Source: DASVEG01 sp035540495
Lineage (GTDB): Bacteria; Actinomycetota; Acidimicrobiia; Acidimicrobiales; CADCTF01
Reading direction: 5' to 3'
Assembly: GCA_035540495.1 (NCBI GenBank)
Contig: DATLGL010000017.1
Span: 124,001 to 188,000 of the forward strand
DNA: 64,000 nucleotides
Shown: positions 7,030 to 14,333 of the stretch, in pieces
Layout: each line of letters opens with the position of its first letter
Position numbering within the stretch: the first letter of the stretch is position 1
Notes under the pieces: generated by a model
What the model was told of the DNA's origin: nothing
Seen by the model: the letters and a program-made list of their open reading frames with translations, nothing else
Databases searched by the model: none
Position numbers and translations under genes: made by a program

Positions 7030-9494
7030 GTTGTGGGCTCCCCCTCGTTGCGCACCTTCGCGACGAGGACGGCGATGTCGTCGTGGGCCCGGCCACCTTC
7101 CCAGTCGAGTGATGCGGCTTCGACCGCGTTGGCCAGTGCGGCGGCGTCGCCTGCGCACGCCTCGCTCAGGACCCGAGCGAGGTTCGTTCGCTCGAACTCC
7201 TCGCCGTCCGCGTCGCGTGCCTCGAGCACGCCGTCGGTCACGGTCACGACCGCATCACCCGGTCGCAGGAACTCGGAGGTCGTCGTGACGTCGATGTCGT
7301 CGAAGACGCCGACGATCGTGCCCGGCACCCCGAGGTCGGCGATGGTGCCGTCGCGACGGACGACCATGGGCGGCGGGTGACCAGCGCAGGCGATGGCCGT
7401 CGCCACACCTTCGTCGGTCCGTCGGAGACGGAGGCAGCACACCGTGGCGAAGCGGGCGTCGTCTTCATCGTCGACGTTGTGCAGCATCACCGAGTTGAGC
7501 TCGCGCAGGATCGCAGCGGGATCTCTGTCCTGCATGGCGACGGCGCGTATCGAGTAGCGGATCAGCGCCGTCAGCGCTGCGGCCTGCGCCCCCTTGCCGC
7601 ACACGTCGCCGAGCACGAGGATCCAGTCGTCGTCGACGGCGAACACGTCGTAGAAGTCGCCGCCGACCTCGATGCCGTCGAGCGCTGGGTGGTACCGCGC
7701 CGCGAGCTCGATGCCCACGGGCGACGGGAGCAGCGGCGGCAACAGGCTCTGCTGCAGCGTCCGCGCCAGCGCCGCGAAACGTTCACCGGCCGCCGCGATC
7801 TCCGCCTGACGCAGGCGGTCGGCGGTGACGTCGCGGAAGGTCCACGCGAAACCGAGGTACTCGCCGTCGCGGGCACGGATCGTCGCTCCGTAGCGCTCGA
7901 GGGTGCGACCGTCGGCGAGCACGACCTCGTCGTGCACATGCGCTGGCCGCTCGCGATAGACCTCGGCCACCCGCGTCGTGAACGCGTCGGGATCGGCGAC
8001 CCGATCGCGAGCCTGCTCGAGCAGCGAAGCGTCACCTGCCTCGATCGCGGCGACGTCGAAGCCCCAGATCTCGAGGAACCGGCGGTTGTACGAGAGGACC
8101 TCGCCGTCGGGCCCGACCGCGATCACCCCGTCGATGCTCGAGTCGTGGATCGCCTCCAGCAGAGCCGCCTGGTAGCGGTGCGCAGCTGCGCTGGCCGAGC
8201 GCTCCTCGAGAAGCCGCGCGTTCTCGATCAGGAGGCCGGCGCGTGCGCACAGGTCTTCTGCAACGCCCAAGTCGTCGTCGTCGATCTTTCGCCCGTCGAC
8301 GGTCACGAACGACACGGCGCCGATCACACCGTCGCGTCCGCGCAGCGGCACCGCGACGACCCCGCTGATCGCGAGCGCCCGCAGCAGTTCGAGGTGCTCG
8401 CCATCTTGCGCTGCCGCGACGAGCATCTCGTCGGTGATCTCCGGGCTCCACGAGGTGGTGCCTTCGCGGATCGCCGCGCCTGCGCCCGTCGGGGCGTCGA
8501 GACGCACCGGGTACCGGTCGACGAACTCGCGTGCAACCTCTTCCCAGTGAGGGTCGATGTGGCGGAACTGGACCTGCGCGACGGTGCCGTCCGGCTGCAC
8601 GAGGTGGACCGCGCACGCGTCCGCGAGGCGAGGCACGACGGCGTCGACCAGTGCCTCGATCCGAGCAGACGCCGACGGCAGCGTCGTGAGCCGCTCGGTG
8701 ACATCGGTGAGGAGCTGGAGACGTTCGACCGCGCGGTGGCGTTCGGTGACATCTCGCGCCACGCCGACCAAGCCTCGGACGGTGCCGTTCTCCCACAGGG
8801 GTTGCCCATGCCCCTGCACCCACCGGACGCGACCGTCGTGGGTCGTCACCCGATGCTCGACCGTGTAGTCGGTGCCGGCCTCCACCGCGGCGCGAACGGT
8901 GGCCGTCGCCGCTTCCCGGTCGTCCGGGTGGATCAGCGCGGAGTACTCCTCGAAGGTCTTCGGGGCTCCTTCTGGACCGACGCCGTAGATCTCCTCGACC
9001 CTCGCGTCCCACTCCACCTCGCCCGTGACGCGGTCCCACTGCCACACGCCGAGCCTGCCGGCGCTGAGCGCGAGCTGGAGCCGTTGCGCGGTGGCCGCCA
9101 GTGCGGCGTCGGCCTGGCGGCGATCGGTGACGTCTTCGGAGACGCCGATGATGCCGACGACCTCGCCGGTGGCGTCGAGCACCGGCGTGTCCGACACGTG
9201 GGCGACGAACGTCTCGCCGTTCTTGCGCCGCAGCACCATGTCGCCCGACCACGTGCGCCCCGCCCGCAGCTGGCGCATGACCTCCTCGGCCTCGTCGACG
9301 AGGTGCTCCGCGGGCGTGACCTCGACGATCGAACGGCCCACCACCTCATCAGCCCGCCAGCCGTACAACGCCTCCGCGGCGGCGTTCCAGAACTGGACGG
9401 TGCCGCGCCCGTCGGTGACGATGACCGCCTGGCGGACGGCGTCGAGGGTGCGCGTCGGGTCGAGCGCCTTCCCAGGCGGCGCGTGTCCGACCAT
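7026..9494 (-). CDS. PAS-PAS-GAF-PAS-PP2C (SpoIIE/RsbU-type) serine phosphatase
   Basis: An 822 aa soluble multi-sensor phosphatase. Domains in order: PAS at about 15-130, a second PAS_3-type domain at about 140-260 (with FEEYSALIHPDDREA), GAF at about 275-435, PAS at about 445-575, and a SpoIIE-type PP2C domain from about 590. The phosphatase domain keeps the metal-binding motifs GGDFYDVF, LGDVCGKG and the late TDGVLEARD and HDDIAVLV. Its normal role is to dephosphorylate a STAS protein and so release a sigma factor. The ATG at 9494 has a strong purine-rich Shine-Dalgarno (AAGGGGG) just upstream. It is translationally coupled to the HATPase-PAS protein. The sigma factor at 53 and the STAS protein at 37302 are possible partners in the window; this is inference. 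Confidence 0.9.
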   Translation of the reverse strand: MVGHAPPGKALDPTRTLDAVRQAVIVTDGRGTVQFWNAAAEALYGWRADEVVGRSIVEVTPAEHLVDEAEEVMRQLRAGRTWSGDMVLRRKNGETFVAHVSDTPVLDATGEVVGIIGVSEDVTDRRQADAALAATAQRLQLALSAGRLGVWQWDRVTGEVEWDARVEEIYGVGPEGAPKTFEEYSALIHPDDREAATATVRAAVEAGTDYTVEHRVTTHDGRVRWVQGHGQPLWENGTVRGLVGVARDVTERHRAVERLQLLTDVTERLTTLPSASARIEALVDAVVPRLADACAVHLVQPDGTVAQVQFRHIDPHWEEVAREFVDRYPVRLDAPTGAGAAIREGTTSWSPEITDEMLVAAAQDGEHLELLRALAISGVVAVPLRGRDGVIGAVSFVTVDGRKIDDDDLGVAEDLCARAGLLIENARLLEERSASAAAHRYQAALLEAIHDSSIDGVIAVGPDGEVLSYNRRFLEIWGFDVAAIEAGDASLLEQARDRVADPDAFTTRVAEVYRERPAHVHDEVVLADGRTLERYGATIRARDGEYLGFAWTFRDVTADRLRQAEIAAAGERFAALARTLQQSLLPPLLPSPVGIELAARYHPALDGIEVGGDFYDVFAVDDDWILVLGDVCGKGAQAAALTALIRYSIRAVAMQDRDPAAILRELNSVMLHNVDDEDDARFATVCCLRLRRTDEGVATAIACAGHPPPMVVRRDGTIADLGVPGTIVGVFDDIDVTTTSEFLRPGDAVVTVTDGVLEARDADGEEFERTNLARVLSEACAGDAAALANAVEAASLDWEGGRAHDDIAVLVAKVRNEGEPTT

Positions 9495-9619
9495 TGCACC
9501 CCCTTCGCGTCACGCTGCGCGGCGGACACGCCGCGAGCCGTCCAGTTCTAGCCTGGTACACCTGCTGTCAAACGCCAACTCCGTCGCGCGAGGATCTGGG
9601 GCGTGGGGAGCTGGTCGGG

Positions 9620-10009
9620 GTGAGCGCTGGTCTCGCAGTCCCGCGACCGATCCTGCGGCGCCTCCGGACGGCATGCGCGCACCTGCCGGAGGCCTACGAG
9701 GAACCGGCCTACGCGGGCACGCGATGGCGGATCCGCGGGAACACCTTGGCCCACGTCCGCACGACCGACCAGGGCGAAGGGCCGATCACGTACGTCACGT
9801 TCCACTGCGTGGGCGAGGAACGCGAGGCGCTGCTCTCGGCGGGCGACCCGTTCCACCCCGGATGGGGTGACGGGCTCATCGCGATGGTGCTGCGGGACGA
9901 CGGGTCGACCGACTGGCAGGAGGTCAAGGAACTGCTCACCGAGAGCTACTGCCTTCTGGCGCCGAAGAAGTTGATCGCGCTGCTCGACCCGATGCGCGCG
10001 GGGACGTGA
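9620..10009 (+). CDS. MmcQ/YjbR family protein
   Basis: A 129 aa protein of the MmcQ/YjbR family, which has a CyaY-like fold and is described as DNA-binding-like but has no defined reaction. Recognisable features are the opening RRLRTACAHLPEAYEE, the TRWRIRGNTLAHV strand pair, GDPFHPGWGDGLI, and the closing LLTESYCLLAPKKL helix. GTG 9620 is preferred over the far upstream ATG because it starts the conserved domain directly. The gene is divergent from the PAS-PP2C gene and sits 25 bases before the exonuclease gene, with which it is probably co-transcribed. Confidence 0.75.
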   Translation: MSAGLAVPRPILRRLRTACAHLPEAYEEPAYAGTRWRIRGNTLAHVRTTDQGEGPITYVTFHCVGEEREALLSAGDPFHPGWGDGLIAMVLRDDGSTDWQEVKELLTESYCLLAPKKLIALLDPMRAGT

Positions 10010-10034
10010 GGGCGGACCTGCGAGGATTCCCGCG

Positions 10035-10925
10035 ATGGGCGTGACCGCGTACCTGGTCGACGGCACCTACGAGCTGTTCCGGCACTTCTACGGCCTGCCG
10101 GAGGGTGTGCGCTCGCAGCCGGGCACGAACAGCGCCGTTCGTGGCGTGCTGTGGACCGTCTACTACCTTCTCGAAGAGGGCGCGACCCATGTCGGCGTCG
10201 CGACCGACCACGTGATCGAGTCGTTCCGCAACGACCTCTGGCGGGGCTACAAGACGGGCGACGGTGTCGATCCGGTGCTCAAGGCGCAGTTCCCCGTGCT
10301 CGAGGAGGGGCTCGAAGCCATGGGCGTCACGGTGTGGCCGATGGTCGAGCTGGAAGCCGACGACGCACTGGCCACCGCGGCGGCGGTGCTCGACCGCGAC
10401 ACCGAAGGCGTTGACCGAGTGGTCATCATGACGGTCGACAAGGACCTCGCCCAGTGCGTGCGCGATCAGCGGGTCGTCCAGTTCGACCGCCGGGCCAAGA
10501 AGATGTTCGACGTGGCGGGGGTGACGGAGAAGTTCGGCGTCCCGCCTGCGTCGATCCCCGACTACCTCGCGCTCGTGGGCGACAGCGCGGACGGCTTCCC
10601 CGGCCTGGCCGGCTTCGGCGCGAAGTCGGCAGCCGCAGTGCTGCGGGTGTACGGCCACATCGAGAAGATCCCGGCCGACGGGCGGGCGTGGGAGGTGCCG
10701 GGGCTGCGCACCCCACAGAAGCTCGCGGACACGCTTGCGGGAAACATCGAGCTGGCGATGCTCTTCAAGACGCTCGCGACGCTCCAGATCGATGACGACC
10801 TCGTGAAGGGGGTCGGCGACCTGCACTGGCGGGGGCCGACCGACGGCTTCGAGGCGTTCGTCGAGCGCATCGACGGGGGCGAGCTCGCGAAACGGGCCGC
10901 TGCTCTCGCAGCGGCCCGTTCGTGA
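10035..10925 (+). CDS. 5'-3' exonuclease (FEN-like, Pol I N-domain family)
   Basis: A stand-alone 5' nuclease of 296 aa, related to the N-terminal domain of DNA polymerase I and to FEN enzymes. It would cleave 5' flaps or RNA primers. The first metal-site aspartate is in YLVDGTYELFRHF. Further acidic residues are in ELEADDALA and TVDKDLAQ. The helix-hairpin-helix DNA-binding part is GDSADGFPGLAGFGAKSAAAVL. The Shine-Dalgarno GAGGA lies about 9 bases upstream of the ATG. The last codons of the gene fold into a 13-bp perfect hairpin that is also the transcription terminator shared with the convergent pilus operon. Confidence 0.9.
   Translation: MGVTAYLVDGTYELFRHFYGLPEGVRSQPGTNSAVRGVLWTVYYLLEEGATHVGVATDHVIESFRNDLWRGYKTGDGVDPVLKAQFPVLEEGLEAMGVTVWPMVELEADDALATAAAVLDRDTEGVDRVVIMTVDKDLAQCVRDQRVVQFDRRAKKMFDVAGVTEKFGVPPASIPDYLALVGDSADGFPGLAGFGAKSAAAVLRVYGHIEKIPADGRAWEVPGLRTPQKLADTLAGNIELAMLFKTLATLQIDDDLVKGVGDLHWRGPTDGFEAFVERIDGGELAKRAAALAAARS
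10891..10920. terminator. Bidirectional terminator hairpin inside the exonuclease 3' end
   Basis: A perfect 13-bp stem (10891-10903 pairing with 10908-10920) with loop TCTC. It lies between two convergent genes whose stops are 19 bases apart. The stem encodes the last residues of the exonuclease. No long T tract follows on either strand, as is usual for GC-rich actinobacteria. Confidence 0.75.
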
Positions 10926-10944
10926 AGCTCAGTTCGTCGGTCGG

Positions 10945-11238
10945 TCAGCGGGGCGGATCGAATGGGTTGCGGCCCCGAGGGGGAGCCGGTGCCGCTTCGG
11001 GCGCCTGCTGCTCGGCCGGAGCGGGCGACTGAGCGGCCGCACCGCTGGCGTCCGGCGTGGCGACCTGGGCGGTCGTGTCAACCGGAGCCGACGACGTGTC
11101 GTCGCCGCCGCCGAACGGCTTGATGACCATGAACACCAGGACGAGGAGCAGCACGACGCCGAGCACGGCGAGGAGCACCACCTGGTTCTTGTTGGCCTGC
11201 TGGCCGCCCTTCACAGGGCTCGGGGCAAGGTCGCTCAT
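10945..11238 (-). CDS. Small membrane-anchored PilP-like protein of the pilus operon
   Basis: A 97 aa protein with a charged N-terminus, one membrane helix (about residues 20-40, VVLLAVLGVVLLLVLVFMVI), then a Pro/Ala-rich extracytoplasmic tail ending in RGRNPFDPPR. The RNPFxP-type end resembles the motif found in type IV pilus PilP and GspC proteins, but the folded beta domain of PilP is absent. It is the last gene of the pilMN-pilO operon, 4 bases after pilO. I infer an alignment-subcomplex role. It could instead be an unrelated operon partner. Confidence 0.6.
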   Translation of the reverse strand: MSDLAPSPVKGGQQANKNQVVLLAVLGVVLLLVLVFMVIKPFGGGDDTSSAPVDTTAQVATPDASGAAAQSPAPAEQQAPEAAPAPPRGRNPFDPPR

Positions 11239-11242
11239 CGGA

Positions 11243-11824
11243 TCACGCAGCCGGGGCTTGGGGCACCGCCGCAGCGGTGGCCGTCGGGTTCAGGAACATG
11301 CGCCCACCAACCGAGGCGCTCATCTGGTTGCCTTCGCCGCCCTTGCTGAGCGAGAAGGTGTCGACGGTGACGAGGCGGGGCCCGTCACGCAGCTCCTCGA
11401 GGAACCGCAGGAGCTGGAAGTAGTCGCCGGTCGCCTGGATCTGGAGACCGATAGAGGTCGGGCCTGCGGCAGCACCCGGAGCGGCGGCCGCTCCGCCGGG
11501 CTGCTGAGGCGACACCGAGACGAACTGCACGCCCGAACGAGCTGCCCGCTCGTTCACCTGGAGGATGAACTGGTCGACCAGGTCGGTCGAGGGGATCGCC
11601 TCGGCGAGGAGCGCACGGTCACGCTCGAGCACCTCGGCGTTCGCCTCGAGGTTCTTCAGATGGGCGAGCCGCACCGCGAGCTGGTCGGCCTTCTGCTCCG
11701 CCGCGACCTTGTCGGCCTTGGCTTGGTCGAGGTCGTTGCTCGCCGGCTTCCACATGAGGAAGAACCAGGCGCCGATCAGGACGATCGACGCCCCGATCCC
11801 GATGAGAGCGAGTCGGGCCTTCAC
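11243..11824 (-). CDS. pilO: Type IV pilus inner-membrane protein PilO
   Basis: A 193 aa bitopic membrane protein of the type IV pilus alignment subcomplex. It has an N-terminal membrane helix (LALIGIGASIVLIGAWFFLM), an adjacent coiled coil (about 35-85), and a periplasmic-type ferredoxin-like PilO domain (LQIQATGDYFQLLRFLEELRD). The GTG at 11824 overlaps the pilMN stop by 4 bases (GTGA), which excludes the longer upstream reading. PilO normally dimerises with PilN, here carried as the C-terminal half of the upstream fusion protein. Confidence 0.85.
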   Translation of the reverse strand: MKARLALIGIGASIVLIGAWFFLMWKPASNDLDQAKADKVAAEQKADQLAVRLAHLKNLEANAEVLERDRALLAEAIPSTDLVDQFILQVNERAARSGVQFVSVSPQQPGGAAAAPGAAAGPTSIGLQIQATGDYFQLLRFLEELRDGPRLVTVDTFSLSKGGEGNQMSASVGGRMFLNPTATAAAVPQAPAA

Positions 11825-13515
11825 TGTGCCGAGCTCCTGTACTTGTTCACCCGGTCGCTCTTGGCGCTCGTGGTGATGTTGGCGTTGGAGGAGAACGTCA
11901 CCTCGTTGCCCTGCGCGCCCTTGGTCGACGACGGCACCCACAGGTCGGAGAGGATCCCGAGCTCACGCATCTTCGTGATCCAGTGGGCGGTGCTGTCGTG
12001 GCTCTGGGTGCCGACGAGCGAGAAGGTGACGGTGCCCATCGGCGCCGCCGCAGCCGGTGCGCCGGGAGCCTGGGCGCCCGGGGCCGCACCACCCGCGTTG
12101 AGCGAGAGGCTGAAGGAGGTCCAGCCGACGTCGGGCGGCGTCTGGGCGACGAGGGTGTCCATGAAGCGGGGGATGTCGACGTCGGTCGCGAGTGCCTGCT
12201 CGACCTGAGCCCGCTGCGCGTTGATCTGCGCCTCGGCCTGCTCGAAGGGCAGGAGCTTCTGGACCTGGCGGTCGAGCTCGTTCGCCCGCTCGGTCGCCTG
12301 CTCGGCATCATCCCGAGCCTGCGCGACCTGCGTCTGCTGGTAGGCCCACGCACCACCGAGGACGATGGCGAGGCCACCGACGGCAGCAGCGGTCATGAAC
12401 TTCGCACGACGCTCCTGGCCCGCCTTCGCGTACTCCGGCGGGAACAGCGAGGTGAGCTTCGTGTTCGGCGCAGCCATCGGCGCCATGGCGAGACCGACCG
12501 GCACCGACAGGACGGCGGCGGCAGCGGTGAGCTGCTCGTCGCTGAGGCCTGTCTTGCCGAGCTTGAGGTACTCGAGCGGCGACGCCATCTCGACCGGCAC
12601 GCGAAGCTCGGTGGCGAGGCGGGCACGGAGGCCGGCCATCTTCGCCCCGGCGCCGGTGAGGAGGACACGGCGGAGCTCGACGTCTTCCGTCTGGGCGAGG
12701 AAGTAGTCGAGCGAGCCCTGGATCTCCTGGACCAGCGGGGTGAGCTCGTTGGCGATGATGTCGGCGGCCTGCGCGGTCTGCGGATCGGCGACGGCCACGG
12801 CCGCGCCACGCTTCAGCGCCTCGGCCCGCTCGACGTCGACGCCGAGGGCGCGGGTGAGGTTCTCGGTGACCGCCGCGCCGGCACGCGGGGTCATGCGCAC
12901 GAGGCGGGGGGTGCCGCCGGTGTGCACGACGACGTTCGTCAGACCAGCGCCGACGGAGACGATCGCCTCCGACACTCCAGGAGCCGCCACGGGTGCGAGC
13001 GAGCGCACCATCGCGAAGGGGGTCAGGTCGACCATCTTCGGCACGAGCCCGGCCCGGCGAACGCTCTCGAGCGCCGTCATGACCATCTGGCGCTGCGCCG
13101 CGACGACCTGGATGCGCATGAACTCGCCGCCCTCAGGACCGGGGAACCGCTCCTGGACGACGTAGTCGACGATGGCGTCTTCCTCGGCGAAGGGGATGAC
13201 TTCCTGGGCCTCGTACCGGAGCGAGGTGCGAACCTCGTCGGGCGAGAGCGCAGGCACCTCGGCCTGGCGGACCTTCACCCACCGGTTGGCGATGCCGACC
13301 ACGACGTTCTTCGTCTTGAAGCCGCCGCGGGCCCACAGAGCCTTGATCGCCTCGGTGACGGCGAGGCTGTCGACGATCTCTCCGTCGACGACCGCGCCCG
13401 GAGGCAGGGTCAGCTGGGCGAATCGGTGCAGTGTGAGGTTCCCCGGCTCACCCGAGATCTCGGCCGCTCGGACCGCGAACGATCCGATGTCGAGGCCTAC
13501 GTAGTGCTCAGGCAT
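11821..13515 (-). CDS. PilM-PilN fusion protein (type IV pilus assembly)
   Basis: A single 564 aa chain joining two normally separate pilus proteins. Residues about 4-345 form an actin-like PilM ATPase (YVGLDIGSFAVRAAE phosphate-1 loop, later SVGAGLTNVVV, and LLTGAGAKM as adenosine motif). Residues about 350-564 are PilN: the typical linker TSLFPPEYAKAGQERR, one membrane helix (373-392), a coiled coil, and a C-terminal ferredoxin-like domain (DVGWTSFSL). In most bacteria PilM binds the cytoplasmic tail of PilN. Fusion makes that contact permanent. The ATG at 13515 matches the usual PilM start; a GTG at 13542 preceded by GGGGGA would add nine residues. Pilus motor and pilin genes are not in this window. 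Confidence 0.88.
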   Translation of the reverse strand: MPEHYVGLDIGSFAVRAAEISGEPGNLTLHRFAQLTLPPGAVVDGEIVDSLAVTEAIKALWARGGFKTKNVVVGIANRWVKVRQAEVPALSPDEVRTSLRYEAQEVIPFAEEDAIVDYVVQERFPGPEGGEFMRIQVVAAQRQMVMTALESVRRAGLVPKMVDLTPFAMVRSLAPVAAPGVSEAIVSVGAGLTNVVVHTGGTPRLVRMTPRAGAAVTENLTRALGVDVERAEALKRGAAVAVADPQTAQAADIIANELTPLVQEIQGSLDYFLAQTEDVELRRVLLTGAGAKMAGLRARLATELRVPVEMASPLEYLKLGKTGLSDEQLTAAAAVLSVPVGLAMAPMAAPNTKLTSLFPPEYAKAGQERRAKFMTAAAVGGLAIVLGGAWAYQQTQVAQARDDAEQATERANELDRQVQKLLPFEQAEAQINAQRAQVEQALATDVDIPRFMDTLVAQTPPDVGWTSFSLSLNAGGAAPGAQAPGAPAAAAPMGTVTFSLVGTQSHDSTAHWITKMRELGILSDLWVPSSTKGAQGNEVTFSSNANITTSAKSDRVNKYRSSAQ

Positions 13516-13580
13516 GGCCGGCCTGCCTGGCGCAGGGGACACGCGTCCCCCGCTTGTACGCGCTGGTCATGCCACAAACA

Positions 13581-13600
13581 TCGGCAGGACAATCCGCCGA
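13581..13600 (-). terminator. Candidate hairpin after aat
   Basis: A short stem with arms TCGGC/GCCGA plus two inner GC pairs around a five-base loop lies one base after the aat stop codon. It may end the aat transcript before the pilus operon. Weak, with a bulge and no T run. Confidence 0.4.
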
Positions 13601-13601
13601 C

Positions 13602-14294
13602 TTAGGGGCGATTTCTGATATTGGCGCCGAACGCGGAGAGTGGCGTCGTGTGAATGATGTTCTTCACCCTCTCCACGTATTCCTTCCTCGGGACGTCGAT
13701 CGCGCCCAGCGACGCCAGATGATCGGTCTTCCACTGCACGTCGAGAAGGCGATTCGATCCGTCTTGTTCACTGTTGAGCAGTTCGACGAGACCGACCAGC
13801 GCGACCTTCGATGCGTCCGTCCGACGATGGAACATCGACTCGCCCGCGAAGAGGCCGCCGATGGCGACGCCATAGAGGCCGCCCGCGAGTGAGCCGTCAT
13901 CCCTCGACCAGGCTTCGACACTGTGGACCCACCCGAGTGAGTGCAGGCGTTGATACGCCTCCTCGATGTCGCCGCTGATCCACCCGTGCGGCCGCCTCGG
14001 ATCCGCGCACGCCGCGATCACCTCGTCGAAGGCGGTGTCGACGCGGATCTCGAAGCGCGCGCAGCTCTTGCGGAGGCTGCGGCTGATCCTGAGCCCGTCG
14101 AGCGGGATGATCCCGCGCGGATCGGGCGACCACCACGCGAGGCGACCTTCCAGCGGCATCGGGAAGAGCCCGTTCGCGTACGCGTTGAGGATCGTCCCCG
14201 GCTCGAGGTCGCCTCCGACCGCGATGACGTCGCCGTCGGCCTCTGTGGGTTCTGGGAACTGCCACGCCGTCGTCGGGATCTCTGGGGCCCCCAC
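13602..14294 (-). CDS. aat: Leucyl/phenylalanyl-tRNA--protein transferase
   Basis: Transfers Leu or Phe from tRNA to N-terminal Arg or Lys of proteins, creating N-degrons for ClpS/ClpAP. The 230 aa length is typical. Family signatures are GGDLEPGTILNAYANGLFPM, WWSPDPRGIIPLD, HGWISGDIEEAY, and GLYGVAIGGLFAGESMFH with the catalytic-site serine/methionine/phenylalanine stretch. The GTG start at 14294 gives a short conserved N-terminus. A perfect 14-base palindrome (14297-14310) lies immediately upstream. The gene follows the ABC exporter operon on the same strand after 39 bases. The enzyme is uncommon in Gram-positive bacteria. Confidence 0.92.
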   Translation of the reverse strand: MGAPEIPTTAWQFPEPTEADGDVIAVGGDLEPGTILNAYANGLFPMPLEGRLAWWSPDPRGIIPLDGLRISRSLRKSCARFEIRVDTAFDEVIAACADPRRPHGWISGDIEEAYQRLHSLGWVHSVEAWSRDDGSLAGGLYGVAIGGLFAGESMFHRRTDASKVALVGLVELLNSEQDGSNRLLDVQWKTDHLASLGAIDVPRKEYVERVKNIIHTTPLSAFGANIRNRP

Positions 14295-14296
14295 AA

Positions 14297-14310
14297 CGCA
14301 ACATGTTGCG
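14297..14310. repeat. 14-base perfect palindrome upstream of aat
   Basis: CGCAACATGTTGCG is its own reverse complement. It ends two bases before the aat start codon, so it could be an operator or could hide the translation start. It is the only clear structure between the exporter stop and aat. Confidence 0.5.
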
Positions 14311-14333
14311 CTGAACGCGCTCCAGATCGCGCG

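Noticed and set aside
7029..7158. 43-residue N-terminal extension of the HATPase-PAS protein
   Set aside because: Composition is arginine-rich shadow of the phosphatase gene, and GTG 7029 overlaps its stop.
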